64,000 nt of DNA from assembly GCA_905221605.1 (NCBI GenBank), contig CAJNDS010000232.1:1-64000 (forward strand), in the 5' to 3' direction. The notes below the pieces were generated by a model. That model was not told the DNA's origin. It searched no databases and saw only the letters and a program-made list of their open reading frames with translations. This DNA comes from Symbiodinium natans (Eukaryota > Sar > Dinophyceae > Suessiales > Symbiodiniaceae). Position numbers and translations under genes: made by a program. Of this stretch, positions 51,830 to 62,760 are shown piece after piece. The stretch's first letter is position 1, and each line of letters starts with the position of its first letter.

Positions 51830-52145
51830 GATTTAGGGTTTAGGGTTTAGGGTTTGGGGTTTGGGGTTTGGGGTTTGGGGTTTGGGGTTTAGGGTTTAGG
51901 GCCCCAAGCCATATGCCCTAAGCTCTAAACCTAAACCCCAAGCTGGGAAGGTCGGAACCAAAACTTCATCCGCCCACGTGCTGCCAACACTTGCCTCGCT
52001 GATTTTCGCTGACGATTGAAGAAGCAACTCATCCCATTCCTGCAGCACCGAAGGCCCTAAACCCTAAACCCTAAACCCTAAACCCTAAACCCTAAACCCT
52101 AAACCCTAAACCCTAAACCCTAAACCCTAAACCCTAAACCCTCAA
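51830..52145. repeat. Telomere-like tracts flanking a small island
   Basis: TTTAGGG/TTTGGGG at 51833-51901 and CCCTAAA at 52055-52143. The 150-bp island between holds no clear exon. Confidence 0.85.
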
Positions 52146-52283
52146 CCCCCTGTAACTTGAAATTATGCGACAGTAAACAAAGAAACTTGTCTCGAAATTC
52201 CTCGAAACTTTCCCGGACCTGAACCCGTAATGATCTCAATTAAATCTATGCCCTTGTTCAAACTGGACTGTATCAGGTGCCTG

Positions 52284-52385
52284 CTACAGCCTACAGCCTA
52301 CAGCCTACAGCCTACAGCCTACAGCCTACAGCCGACAGCCGACTGCCGACAGCCGACAGCCGACAGCCGACCGCCAACAGCCTAC
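52284..52385 (+). repeat. Short tandem array (CTACAGC)n / (CGACAGC)n
   Basis: A 7-bp period repeat unlike TTTAGGG, with a switch from CCTACAG to CCGACAG units halfway. Confidence 0.9.
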
Positions 52386-53495
52386 ACCAATAAACCCTAA
52401 ACCCAAAACCCCAAACCTTGGTGGTTTCACGCTATCACCAAGCCGGACTGCACAACACATAAACCCAAAACCCTAAACCCGAAACCCTAAACCCCAAACA
52501 ATAAACCCTAAACCCTAAACCCAAAACCCAAAACCCAAAACCCTAAACTTTCAAAACAAAACCATAGAAGAAACCCCTGTGCACAGAATGTGTACACAGG
52601 GATACCGGGCCCTATCGGAGCCCGGAGCCCTTCCAGAACGTAAGCAGTTTAGGGTTTATAGGGTTTAGGTTTTGGGGTTTTGGGTTTAGGGTTTGGGGGT
52701 TCGGGCCTTATATGGCTCAGCGGAATAACAATGAGCATACGGCACCTGCACTGGCACATGCGGGATGGGTCGCAAGCTATTCTCAGCATGCCCCTAAACC
52801 CCAAAACCCTGAACCCTTAATCTTAAACCCACGGCTCTAGGTCCGCGGCACCATTAAAGGTCGCAGAGTTCGGCTTATGCAGCCGAGGGTCCTGCCCCTT
52901 GACGAAAAACAAACCTTAAACCCTAAATCCAAGCAAAAAACAACTTTTTGAGTTAACCCCTTTTGCACAAAGTACAAATCTCACCCCAGTTCTGAACTGG
53001 ACTGAAACACCAAAGCCCCTAAACCCTCCAAAGCCCCAAAACTCGGCGGAGGGGTTGAGGGTTTAGGGTGTAGGGTGCAGGGTTTATGGATCCCAAAATC
53101 CTGCCGCCCCAAAGCCCCAAACCACAAAGCGCCAGGCCTGGAGACCCGGCTTGGGGGCCTTGAAGACGAGAAGCGGGGAGGGTCTCATATAAGAAAAAAA
53201 ACTTTGAATAAATAAATACGTAAGTAAGCAAATATATGAATAAATAAATAAACAGATAAAAAATATATATATATATATATGTATGTATATGTATGTGGTA
53301 TAGAGGATTTAGGAATGGGAGTTCAGGCGTTTCGGGTCTGTGGCCTTCTGCTTGTTTTGCGTGTCGGGTTTGTGCAAGCACTTTCTGCAACATCAGGGCT
53401 GGTTTTGCTGTCTCAGGCAGGTTGCAGGTTTAAACCCTAAACCCTAAACCCTGAACCCTAAACCCTAAACCGTCTTAGGGTTACCGGTTGCAGGT

Positions 53496-53690
53496 TTGGA
53501 GGGGGTTTTCAGGGTTTCGGAGTTTGCCTTTTCCGATGGAATTTTGACTCTCACACCCGCACTCGACAGACAAGGCTTCGGTAACCTGCCAGAACCATGG
53601 GTTTTAATCAGTTTGTGTTTCAGGGCTAGGGCTCTGCAGTTTCCATTCTTGTGCTTCTGGATTTCGAACTTTGGTTCAGAGGGGCCTTGA
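53496..53690 (+). CDS. Possible exon
   Basis: Reads RVSEFAFSDGILTLTPALDR then QGFGNLPEPWVLISLCFRAR. No repeat inside. The minus strand overlaps with another open frame. Confidence 0.3.
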   Translation: MEGVFRVSEFAFSDGILTLTPALDRQGFGNLPEPWVLISLCFRARALQFPFLCFWISNFGSEGP

Positions 53691-53767
53691 TTTTGATGGT
53701 TTCGGACCCCGTGTTCTGCTGGTTATTACATAAGGGTTCGCGGGCCTTGGGGTTCTGATTTCGGGGT

Positions 53768-54013
53768 GTGCAGTTCCTGCTGAAATCCGTCGTGCCAGCT
53801 GACATGAAGAGTCTGGGCTCCAAGAAGGTTGAGGGATTGGCCAGTGGTTCGCCTGGTCCCTTTCTTAGGAGACCAAAGCCTTCTAAGCGGCCAAAAGGGG
53901 CCTTCAACGTCTCAGCTAGGGGAAACCCAAGCCTAAGCCTCTGTGCTGGAAGGCGCTTCAAGGCGATTGGCTCGAGATTTGGCAGCCCGCCTCCCCCGGC
54001 AATGGGAACCTAG
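53768..54013 (+). CDS. Possible exon with basic, Ser/Pro-rich product
   Basis: Reads FLLKSVVPADMKSLGSKKVE then GLASGSPGPFLRRPKPSKRP and ends GSPPPPAMGT before TAG. The minus strand carries a 111-codon frame over the same bases, so the call is a judgement on composition. Confidence 0.35.
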   Translation: MQFLLKSVVPADMKSLGSKKVEGLASGSPGPFLRRPKPSKRPKGAFNVSARGNPSLSLCAGRRFKAIGSRFGSPPPPAMGT

Positions 54014-55730
54014 TTCTTCTCTCCTAATGGAACTCGGGAATGAGGTACCTTCTATCCACGCCACCATAAGCCAAGACTGGAAACCCCAAGCCCTAAAACC
54101 CCCAAAGCCCTGAACCCTCACACCAAAATGCTACGTAACCTGAGAAGAGAAAAAACTTAAACCTCGAAATAAAGAACCAATGCCTTCAAACCTGATAGCA
54201 AGAAGCAAAGCCCAAACCCTAACCCCTCCACCCGAACCCCTTGTACCCTAAACGCTACTTGCCCAGGAATGGACCACAAGGCCTGCCTTGAGCAGGTTCA
54301 GGCGGTTGCCATTGTCAGGGCCTTGGCAGCAGGGGGGGGTTTAGGGCTTGCAGATGTTCAGGTTCATATGGTCAGTTCTCTAAAATTATGGTCCCTTTTG
54401 GGGTATCCTAAATATTCGGGGGCCGCCTTATACTAAAGACCCCCCAAAAGGACCGTCATTTAGAGCAGTGACCATAAAGGCTGGTGCACCATCTGGTAGC
54501 TCCAATCGGCATAGCCTGAGGAGCCGGCTGATTTGCACCTCGGTAACATGCATTCTCTTCACGTCTGGTCACACACAGCGCAGTGCCCCTGGACCCTGTA
54601 TTTGGATTAGGGTTTAGGGTTTATTTAGGGTGTAGGGTTTAGGGTTTAGGGTAGGATGACATCGTTCCGCGGGCACGATGCTGGGAAGAAATCTCATAAA
54701 CTAGGGGGTGGGTCAGCCGGACCTCCCAGATCTCACAAGGCACTCTGCGCACACTCCGAAGCCTCTTCTTTGCGCCCCCCAAAGCCGCCGACTTCAGAAA
54801 CCTTGAAGCCTTAAAGAACTGCTATGATGATTCTTATGACTTTTCTTCAGCTTGTGGTGACTGCTATGGGCTCCTACTGGTAGGTTGCAGTATCACGCTT
54901 CGTATGGTGTGTATTTCACCTTGACCTCCCTTGGACGCTGAAGGTTGTACCCTTGGGTCTGGGGGACCCCGTTTAAAGATCGGTAGGGTAGCATAAAAGG
55001 ACCACATGAGTAGTATATTAGAGAAAATCTTTGGGGGTACATCCTTAGGGTACGAGTCGTACAGCAGAAGGGGCCATGAAACTTATTCCCCTATGTAACT
55101 CGTTCGCAACCCTTGTATATACCTAATATAGTTATATTCCTAAGCAGCCCCTAATATAGCTCCCAAAGAACCCCTAAGGCCCTTCCTTCAGTAAAAAAGG
55201 GACTATATAGAGGGACTTATGAGGGTTCTCGGGGGTAACGTAGGGGCTACCTAGGTATATAGGGACTATATAAGGTATGCATAGGGATTATATAGGGTTA
55301 TATAGGGTTATACTTGGTTATATAGGGTTATATAAGGTATGTATAGGGTTTATATAGGGTGATATAGAGGACTAAGATTAAGGGCCCCTTGAGACAAGGC
55401 GGGCGCCGGATCCTCGTCGAGGCCAAGATCTCTCAGGATCACGGGGTCCACTGGCTGGGCCATGACCTGGTCCCCCCCGAGTTGTTTGGGGCTGAAGACG
55501 GTTTGGATTTTAACCCTAAACCGTAAACCCTGGACCCTAAACCCTAAACCTTGAACCGCTTAGGTTTCGGTAGCTTTTCCGGGACCCTGCGCTGACTTTG
55601 AGTGGAACGGTCCGGAGTGTGGAGGTCTCGTATAGTTAAACCCCTAACCCCTAAATCTTAAATCCTAAATCGCAGCTCTGCCTCCTCTGTTCCCGGTATA
55701 AGGTACCCCTGTCCTTTGTTTGGTTTATCT
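54000..55730. other. Stretch with inverted-repeat elements, no clear gene
   Basis: Holds 54362-54480, ATAGGG-type repeats (TATATAGGGTTATA at 55260-55370) and TATAGGGGACT/CCCCTAT element debris at 55080-55230. Small islands near 54500-54580 and 55385-55480 show no secure exon. Confidence 0.5.
54362..54480. mobile_element. Inverted-repeat element CTCTAAAATTATGGTCC
   Basis: CTCTAAAATTATGGTCCCTT pairs imperfectly with AAAGGACCGTCATTTAGAG; CTTTTGGGG/CCCCCAAAAG lie inside. Confidence 0.55.
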
Positions 55731-55734
55731 AGGG

Positions 55735-55880
55735 CAGGGTTTAGGGTTTAGGGTTTAGGGTTTAGGGTTTAGGGTGTAGGGTGTAGGGTGTAGGGTTTAG
55801 GGTTTAGGGTTTAGGGTTTAGGGTTTAGGGTTTAGGGTTTAGGGTTTAGGGTTTAGGGTTTAGGGTTTAGGGTTTAGGGA
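55735..55880 (+). repeat. TTTAGGG tract of about 20 units
   Basis: Includes three TGTAGGG variants. The following island (55880-56030) is open on both strands (plus: NINVGEWTLRDLSCSS) and may hold an exon. Confidence 0.92.
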
Positions 55881-56164
55881 ACATCAACGTTGGCGAGTGG
55901 ACACTGCGTGACTTATCCTGCTCATCAGTACCGGTGGAACGGCTCCACACTTTCACTTTCAGTATTGCTACCTCCAGGGCCCCAAGTCCCTCCACTTCTG
56001 CAGCGAGACGATTCTAGGAGCAGGCCCACAGGGTTGAGGGTTCGGGTTTAGGGTTTAGGGTTTGGGGTTTAGGGTTTAGGGTTCAGGGTTCAGTGTTTAG
56101 GGCTTAAGGCTTAGGGCTTAGGGCTTAGGGATTAGGGTTTCACCCTGAACCCTTGTTTTTGGGG

Positions 56165-56234
56165 GCCCCCCGGTCCAAGCGCGCGGCGCTCAGCCTCATG
56201 CTGTCCTTATACTTCTTCTTCCTTTCGGCCTGGA
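56165..56234 (-). CDS. Putative exon, Lys/Arg-rich
   Basis: Reads AERKKKYKDSMRLSAARLDR. Acceptor CCGTCCAG|G; the end runs into a G-run. Coiled-coil-like charge pattern. Confidence 0.5.
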
Positions 56235-56447
56235 CGGTTTGGTGTTTAGGGTTTAGGGCTTAGAGTTTAGGAGCGCTGGGTTCAAATTCAAAAAGCACAG
56301 ACAACGAAACTCCCTTTTCACCCCCTAAGCCCTAGAAACCCTAAACCCTAAACCCTAAACCCTAAACCCTAAACCCTAAACCCTAAACCCTAAACCCTAA
56401 ACCCTAGAAACCCTAAACCCAAAACCCTAAACCCTAAACCCTAAGCC

Positions 56448-56567
56448 CTATATCAGCCATCCACCGAGAACCCACAGTCCAATGCCGGCCATCTCCGCTT
56501 CGTCGATCGGGGTCGGAGGCAGTGCAAAGTTCAGCAGCTTGGCTTCGAGACCTGGAGCCGAAATTCC
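56448..56567 (-). CDS. Putative exon, ends in a stop if not spliced
   Basis: Reads GISAPGLEAKLLNFALPPTP then IDEAEMAGIGLWVLGGWLI and TAG. Acceptor GATTACAG|G. A GT donor after GIGLW (GTGG|GTTCTC) would link it to the 56234 exon. One other frame is open. Confidence 0.48.
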   Translation of the reverse strand, partial: GISAPGLEAKLLNFALPPTPIDEAEMAGIGLWVLGGWLI

Positions 56568-56622
56568 CTGTAATCTAAACAGGGTTTAGGGTTTAGGGTT
56601 TAGGGTTCCTTAAAGATTATTT

Positions 56623-56727
56623 TTGGTTAGTAAGGAATGAGGGAATGAGGTACCCTGTATAATCCCTTAAAGGGTATATATAGGGGGATATAGGCTACCT
56701 CATTCCCTCATTCCCTACTAACCAACA
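56623..56727. mobile_element. Palindromic element, second copy of the 17250 family
   Basis: TTGGTTAGTAAGGAATGAGG at the left and TTCCCTACTAACCAAC at the right are inverted repeats; the outermost bases agree between the copies, which defines the element ends. Confidence 0.7.
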
Positions 56728-56730
56728 GGA

Positions 56731-56848
56731 AGTAATATGGGGATTTCCGAAAATAGGGGTCCCCCTTATATACCCCAAAATACAAAAACACTCGATGATC
56801 CTGTGAAAGGAACCCCAAAAAGGGTACCCCCATATTCGGCAAGCCCCA
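56731..56848. mobile_element. TTTCCGAAAATAGGGG inverted-repeat element
   Basis: GGGGATTTCCGAAAATAGGG opens and CCCCCATATTCGGCAAGCCC closes; directly follows the palindromic element at 56623-56727. Confidence 0.6.
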
Positions 56849-57130
56849 TATAGGATCGGAATTATTACTGATTTGTTGCCTTATGGTCCATGTATACTGA
56901 TACTAGAATACAATCTCCCAAAGCAACTCTGAGAGGTCAGGTTTGGGGTTTCTCAGGAAGTTTTGGGGTTTCGGGTTTAGGGTTTAGGCCGGTTTAGGGT
57001 TTAGGGTTTCGGGTTTAGGGTTTAGGGTTTAGGGTTCTACTCCCCCCAAGCAAATGCCGACGCTAAGGCCTAAGTTCGAAGAGCAGCGAAACCGAAACTG
57101 TAGCGTGTCTACAGCCACCGCAAGATCCTC

Positions 57131-57350
57131 AAGATCCCTAAACCCTAAACCCTAAACCCTAAACCCTAAACCCTAAACCCTAAACCCTAAACCCTAAACC
57201 CTAAACCCTAAACCCTAAACCAGGTTTGCCCCCCATGGCTTCGGCCTTCGTGCCTAAGAAAAGGCGCCAAGCTAGGGTTTAGGGTTTAGGGTTTAGGGTT
57301 TAGGGTTTAGGGTTTAGGGTTTAGGGTTTAGGGTTTAGGGTTTAGCTAGA
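57131..57350. repeat. Convergent tracts around a 50-bp exon-like island
   Basis: CCCTAAA at 57138-57221 and TTTAGGG at 57277-57344. AGCTAG flanks the second tract on both sides. The island reads on plus ASAFVPKKRRQA after ACCAG|G. Confidence 0.8.
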
Positions 57351-57384
57351 ATCGGAAGTTTGGGGTACTACTTGTATAAGGTTC

Positions 57385-57600
57385 CTAAGGGGACGACAGT
57401 GGTATGTAAGCCTCTTCCCATATATTAGGCACAGTTTCGCAGCAAACTTGTGGGCCTTCAGTTTCTTGAAAGACCCGGACTTTCCAAAACCGGAACATAC
57501 CATGCTCTATACTAAGGATCACTCCGGGTTCAGGGTCATATCTCCGCAACAGCACAAATCCTAAACTTCGAGGCCGGAAAGCCTCAAATCTCAATCCCAA
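57385..57600 (-). CDS. Possible exon or short gene
   Basis: Reads GLRFEAFRPRSLGFVLLRRY then DPEPGVILSIEHGMFRFWKV and ends IWEEAYIPLSSP before TAG. Balanced composition, no repeats; no family recognised. Confidence 0.4.
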   Translation of the reverse strand: MGLRFEAFRPRSLGFVLLRRYDPEPGVILSIEHGMFRFWKVRVFQETEGPQVCCETVPNIWEEAYIPLSSP

Positions 57601-57653
57601 ACCTCCGAAGCAAAGCCCCTCCCGAACCCCGATGTAAACCCTAAACCCTAAAC

Positions 57654-57787
57654 CCTAATTCCCAATGTCTGTGCCCCCTTGCCCTCCATGATCTCTCGCT
57701 CATGCCGGGAAGGACTTTGCTCCGGGGATGGCATCGGGCCTGGCAGGGCCCCAAGACCACTCTGCCAGAAGCTCGTCTTCATGGCTT
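57654..57787 (-). CDS. Putative exon with GTTTAGGG donor
   Basis: Reads AMKTSFWQSGLGALPGPMPS then PEQSPSRHEREIMEGKGAQT and LGIR. Acceptor GTCCAAG|A, donor AGG|GTTTAGGG. A second frame covers the same bases but ends in a stop. Confidence 0.5.
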
Positions 57788-58477
57788 CTTGGACTTAGGG
57801 TTTGAAGGGTTGAATTCGGCTTTCTTTTTCCGCAGAATTTCGGGCTTGAGTCCAGAAAGGTACAACTCACATTGACATGTGCCGACTTTGTTGTGGTTGC
57901 GATGGTCAAGCATGGAATCTTGGGTTCTAAAGTTGGGGGAGGGGGGGGGGGGGGGAGGTAGGGTTATCCTTGGGGTTCATACCAAGGGGGCATCTCATGC
58001 CCTTCATGGTTAGCAGGGTTTTGGGTTTAGGGTTTAAGGCACCTAGGCATTGAAATCTGGAGAGAGTGTTGTGGTGTTTTGGTGCGTGTCTGACCGCTAG
58101 GGCGGAGGTTCACGAGTAACGTTTAGGGTCTAGGGTTTAGGGTTAGGGTGCTTGAAGTGTTCGTAGCACTTGCGAACTGTGAACTGCGATTTAGGTTTGG
58201 GGCTAGGGTTCAAGGTTGAAGGTTTACGATTGGCCTGAGCCATCACTATGTGTTTGTTATCGCCCCACCCTCCCAGAATCCCTCTTCTTTCGAATCACAA
58301 ATCCTTTTTCTTACTTCATTCGCTACTATTTGCAACCAGCCCAGTTTTCTCATTCGGCTCGCCAAGCCCAGCAGACACAGCCATCTACAACCAACCCAGT
58401 TTTCTCATTCGACCAGACAACAGCCATTAGAGGCCCCCGCAGCCGTGCAAGCCCTTGGACGCGTTTGGAGCTCGTTG

Positions 58478-58612
58478 GGTTTAGGGTTTAGGGTTTAGGG
58501 TTTAGGGTTTAGGGTTTAGGGTTTAGGGTTTAGGGTTTAGGGTTTAGGGTTTAGGGTTTAGGGTTTAGGGTTTAGGGTTTAGGGTTTAGGGTTTAGGGTT
58601 TAGGGTTTAGAG
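58478..58612 (+). repeat. TTTAGGG tract of about 19 units
   Basis: Nearly perfect units. The preceding stretch is open on plus (IRGPRSRASPWTRLELV) up to TTGG|GTTTAGGG and may be an exon end. Confidence 0.92.
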
Positions 58613-58727
58613 GTGCCTTGCAGGTTCTGGCAGCTCGCTGGATGCCCTTGGAGGGCATTGGACGGCCCTTGCCAGTCCTCGCAAGCCCTTGCAGCCCAAG
58701 CAAACGGCCTTTGTCCCTTCTTGCAAA

Positions 58728-59120
58728 CTCTTCCCTCTTCCCTCTTCCCTCTTCCCTCTTCCCTCTTCCCTCTTCCCTCTTGCCTCTTCCCTCTTCCCTC
58801 TTCCCTCTTCGCTCTTCCCTAAACCCTAAACCCTAAACCCTAAACCCCTAAACCCTAGACCCTAAACCCTAAGGCCCTGAAGGCCATTGTGGGAGGTCCT
58901 TTGGAGGCCCCGTGCCTCAAATCCGAAATCCTAAATCCTTAAACCCGAATCCTACATCCTAAGTCTTAATCCAGCACTGAATCCCAAATAAACCCCAAAC
59001 CCCAAACCCCAAACCCTAAACCCTAAACCCTAAACCCTAAACCCTAAACCCTAAACCCTAAACCCTAAACCCTAAACCCTAAACCCTAAACCCTAAACCC
59101 TAAACCCTAAACCCTAACCC
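58728..59120 (+). repeat. (TTCCCTC)n array passing into CCCTAAA tracts
   Basis: About twelve 7-bp CTTCCCT units, the last one fused to CCCTAAACCC. A second CCCTAAA tract follows at 59005-59118. Confidence 0.88.
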
Positions 59121-59615
59121 TAAACCCCTAAGCCTTTGGAGACCCTTGGAGGCCCTCGTAGGCCCTTGTCGACTCCTAGACCCTAAATCCGACATCCTAA
59201 ACCCTAAACGTTAAATCCTAAGGCCTACGTCGGAAGCCTGCATCCTGAACCCTACATCCGTGTCCTAAATCCAAAATCCTAAGCCCGAAGCATCCTGAAA
59301 ACCCGAAAACGATCAACATCAGAATACGACCCCTCTTAGATTTTAAGTATGCAGAGGTAGAGAGGGTTCAGGGTTTAGAGGAACAAGACGTGGAATCCTT
59401 TCGCAGGGTCCAGAAAGCCTGAAGGTTTCAAGGGCTCTGAAGAGGGTTTAGGGCTTAGCGTTAAGGGTTTGGGGTTTAGGGGGCCTCCGAGGAACTTGCG
59501 CAAGACTGGAGTCTTCACCTGGCTACAAAGCTCCAAGCACGCGGGTGTTGGTTCCTTGTTCTGGGTTGCAAGAGCTTTCCCTAAACCCTAAACCCTAAAC
59601 CCTAAACCCTGAGCC

Positions 59616-59819
59616 CTAAACCATGTGGAGCGCCTCTGTGCAAAGAACTTCCAAGCTCATGGGGGGCCCCAAGCATATTCCTGAGTTGCATTGACCCAAG
59701 GCTTGCGTAGACGACGTAAGTACTACTTGCTTAAGAACACCCCCCAAAAGTTCCGCAATAGCAATCCAAGAACACAGGAAAACTGTATCGAGTCGAAGAC
59801 CCCAAGCCCCAAATTCCAA
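59616..59819 (-). other. Open stretch that may hold a downstream exon of the PX gene
   Basis: A 67-codon frame crosses GTTCTTAAGCAAGTAG, a motif also found at 60835-60858 and 61036-61056 beside CCCTAAA units, so it is probably part element and part exon. NMLGAPHELGSSLHRGAPH before CATG|GTTTAGGG is one candidate; phase with PX exon 3 does not fit. Confidence 0.3.
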
Positions 59820-59834
59820 CCCTAAACCCTAAAC

Positions 59835-59891
59835 CCGGATCGCCTCTGGCTCAATCGCCAGCACACCGGTGATGTACTGCTCCAGCGCCAC
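59835..59891 (-). CDS. PX exon 3
   Basis: Nineteen codons, VALEQYITGVLAIEPEAIR. Acceptor CCCGCAG|G, donor CGG|GTTTAGGG supplied by a telomere-like unit. Confidence 0.7.
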
Positions 59892-61216
59892 CTGCGGGCC
59901 CCCCCCCCCCCCCCATCGTCTTGCCTAATATGCCGCGAGAACACCCCTAGTTTAGGGCTTAGGGCTTAGGGTTCAGGGTCCTGTACCCTAAACCCTACGA
60001 CAAACAACGCAAACTCGGGTCGCATCGTTTAGGACCTGCGACGCACGTTCCCTGTGCAGAAACCCAAAACCCTTTTTTGTTAACCCAGGACTGCCGAAGC
60101 TAAACCCTAAACCCTAAACCCTAAACCCTAAACCCTAAACCCTAAACCCTAAACCCTAAACCCTAAACCCTAAACCCTAAACCCTAAACCCTAAACCCTA
60201 AACCCTAAACCCTAAACCCCAAACCCTAAACCCTAAACCCTAAACCCTAAACCCTAAACCCTAAAGGGTCATCCCTTGAACCCCTAAAATCCCGAACATC
60301 CCTAAGGCCAAAGCCCTCGTGTCGTAAAACGCCAGCGCCTGTCGCGAGGCGATGAAGGCCGGGTCGTTGTTTCCGAAGAAGCGCTTAGCCGGAAAGTGCG
60401 GCCTTGACTCTGGATTCTTCACTTTCAGGGCTAGGGTTTAGGGTTTAGGGTTTAGGGCTTAGGGTTTAGGGTTTAGGGTTTAGGGTCTAGGGTCTAGGGT
60501 CTAGGGTCCAGGGTTTAGGGTTTCAGGTGGGGCTCAGCGTTGAGGCACTTGGGGAGTGTGGAGCCTTTGAACCTGGAAGCTGCTTCATTCGGGTTTAGGG
60601 TTTAGGGTTTAGGGCTTCGGGCTTAGGGCTTAGGGCTTAGGGGCTAGGGTTTAGGGTTTAGGGTTTAAGGTTTAGGGTTTAGGGTTTAGGGTTTAGGGTT
60701 TGCGGGGTGACAAACCACGTGGCGCCATCACGCGGAATTCTTTCCAAATCCACCGGCATCCGGTATGCTTGCTATTCAATACATCCAACTGATGCTCTTA
60801 GACCAGAACATGTAGATTGAAGAACTGCTTCATCTTGGGGGGTTCTTAAGCAAATAACCCTAAACCCTAAACTCTAAACCCTAAACCCTAGACCTAAGGA
60901 GGAAAGCTACGACTGCTCCAACCCTCCTGAACTACTATGTGCTTCAGACCCCTCCCCCCCAAACAAATGAAAAGCAATTAAAGAGAATAATCCCACATGA
61001 CCCTTAGAAGGAAGAATCTCTGCCTTTCAGTTTTTTGGGGTTCTTAAGCAAATAACCCTAAACCGTAAACCCTCAACCCTAACTCCTAAACCCTAAACCC
61101 TACACCCTAGACCCTAAACCCTAAACCCTATCAGTAGTAAACCCTCGGGCCGCAGCAGGTTCTCCCCGTAGCGGAGCTTCAGCTCATCGTGCAGCTCACG
61201 CAGGGCGCGGTAGCGC
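59835..61216 (-). CDS. PX-domain protein, three exons of an incomplete gene
   Basis: Exons 61216-61143, 60421-60339 and 59891-59835. Joined, they give RYRALRELHDELKLRYGENL / LRPEVKNPESRPHFPAKRFF / GNNDPAFIASRQVALEQYIT / GVLAIEPEAIR. The pattern RRY..LRELHDELK, then P.FP.KRFFGN.DP.FI..R, then ALE.Y...VL is that of the PX (phox) domain, which binds phosphoinositides on endosomal membranes and is found in sorting nexins and NADPH oxidase subunits. The second intron uses a GC donor and contains more than 20 CCCTAAA units; the first contains three tracts. Phases (1, then 0) fit exactly. The protein start, end and other domains were not found. Confidence 0.75.
60098..60268 (-). repeat. CCCTAAA tract inside PX intron 2
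   Basis: About 24 units with one CCCCAAA. It separates FIASRQ from VALEQY of one PX domain. Confidence 0.92.
60339..60421 (-). CDS. PX exon 2
   Basis: KNPESRPHFPAKRFFGNNDP then AFIASRQ. The basic KRFFGN core is the most diagnostic piece. Acceptor TGAAAG|T, donor CAG|GCGCTG (GC type). Confidence 0.72.
61143..61216 (-). CDS. PX exon 1
   Basis: RYRALRELHDELKLRYGENL then LRPE, leaving one base. Acceptor CTGCCAG|G, donor GAGG|GTTTAC. Confidence 0.7.
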
Positions 61217-61502
61217 CTGGCAGCGGGTTTAGGGTTTATAGGGTTTAGGGTTTAGGGTTTAGGGTTTAGGGTTTAAGGTTTAGGGTTTAGGGTTTAGGGT
61301 TTAGGGTTTAGGGGTTAGGGTTTAGGGGTTAGGGTTTAGGGTTTAGGGTTTAGGAAGCGCATTTCCGCGGCATGCTGTGTGGGGTACCCCTATAGACAAG
61401 GCTCCGTAACATACCCAGATCCCAACTAATATGGGAATTCAGGGTCTATACTCCGTGGCCCAAGATTACATTCGCGGCTAGAAATTTAATTTAGGTTAGG
61501 GT

Positions 61503-61693
61503 TTAGGGTCTAAGGGTTTGAGGGTTTAAGGGTTTAAGGGTTTAAGAGTTTAAGGGTTTAAGGGTTTAAGGGTTTCAGGGTTTAAGGGTTTAAAGGTTTA
61601 AGGGTTTAAGGGTTTAAGGGTTGAAGGGTTGAAGGGTTGAAGGGTTTAAGGTTTTAAGGGTTTAAGGGTTTAAGGGTTTAAGGGTTTAAGGGT
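61503..61693 (+). repeat. Period-8 array (TTTAAGGG)n
   Basis: About 22 units, with a run of TTGAAGGG variants, next to normal 7-bp units. Confidence 0.9.
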
Positions 61694-61917
61694 GACCCGT
61701 ACACCCAAGTACCGGACCAAAACTGTCCCACAGTCTGCAGCCATCTTGGGAGTTTAGGGTTTAGGGATTAGGGTTTAGGACCTACACAGCTCACCTATTT
61801 CACAGTCATTTAGTACTACGCCGCACGTCAATCGACGTGCAGGTTCACGGGGTGCTCCCCCCTCAGGCTGCCTCTGCAGGTTCCAGGAAGACCCGTCCAC
61901 GTGGGACACCTGCTCAG

Positions 61918-62760
61918 AATTAAGGATCTCCCACTGGCGTAAGATGCTTCTTGCCCGCGAGTCTGGTTGAGGGGGTTGCGGTGGCCAGAAGCACTGTCTG
62001 ATTCTAGATGCGCAAGCCTTATACACACCCCAAACCACTCACAGAACCCATCACTCTGCCCGGATCGCTCAGCTGTGCTCTGCTCGTACGTCCTTGAACC
62101 CCACAACTGACGACTGTGCACGCTCCAAGCTTGTTCCTTGGGGCTGCGGATCTCAAAACTCACTTGCTGTCAACCCCTTGAGAAGCATGTTCCTGTTGCA
62201 TGCACATATCCACGTACCACGTACTATTGCTAAATACTATTGTCATTGTTCATGTTAAGATTAACTCAATGCCAGACTAAAATCCATATCCACTCTTTGA
62301 ATTTATACAAAGCTATGTATACATGTCCATTAAAAAAAGAAGAAAAACGAGAATGACACTTCTTTGGGCAGAACCCTCTCCTCCCGCCAGTGACAAGCTT
62401 ACGACAAAGCCCAAAGCCTAAAGCCCCCAAGCTCCACTACGCCACTGGTTCCAAGCAGTAGTGTCAAGAGCATCCTACAGGACCACTTGGAGGCTCGGGG
62501 TACTTAGTAACCTATAAGCCCTTAAAGAACCCACCGATAAGCCCTTTAAGTACCCTAATGGGGCTATAATTGGGTTAGAAGTACAGTTATATTTGGGTTA
62601 TGAAGTACCATGAACCTGTATGCAGGAAAGGGCAGGATTCTTCTACGCTGCAAGCATCGCAAGGCAATGACGGGTTCGATTCAGGGCGGGTCTCGCTAGT
62701 CACTAGATAAGCCCGATCAGCAGATGGCTATGCAAACGAAAACCCGACAGCTGGCTAGAG
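61918..62760. repeat. Segmental duplication 2, copy 2
   Basis: Counterpart of 46965-47995. An extra 190 bp (about 62495-62690) with TAAGCCCTTAAAG/AAGTACCCTAATGG repeats interrupts it relative to copy 1. Confidence 0.65.

Noticed and set aside
62640-62690. tRNA gene suggested by GGTTCGATTC
   Set aside because: Only the T-loop-like word is present; no acceptor stem or anticodon arm could be fitted around it.
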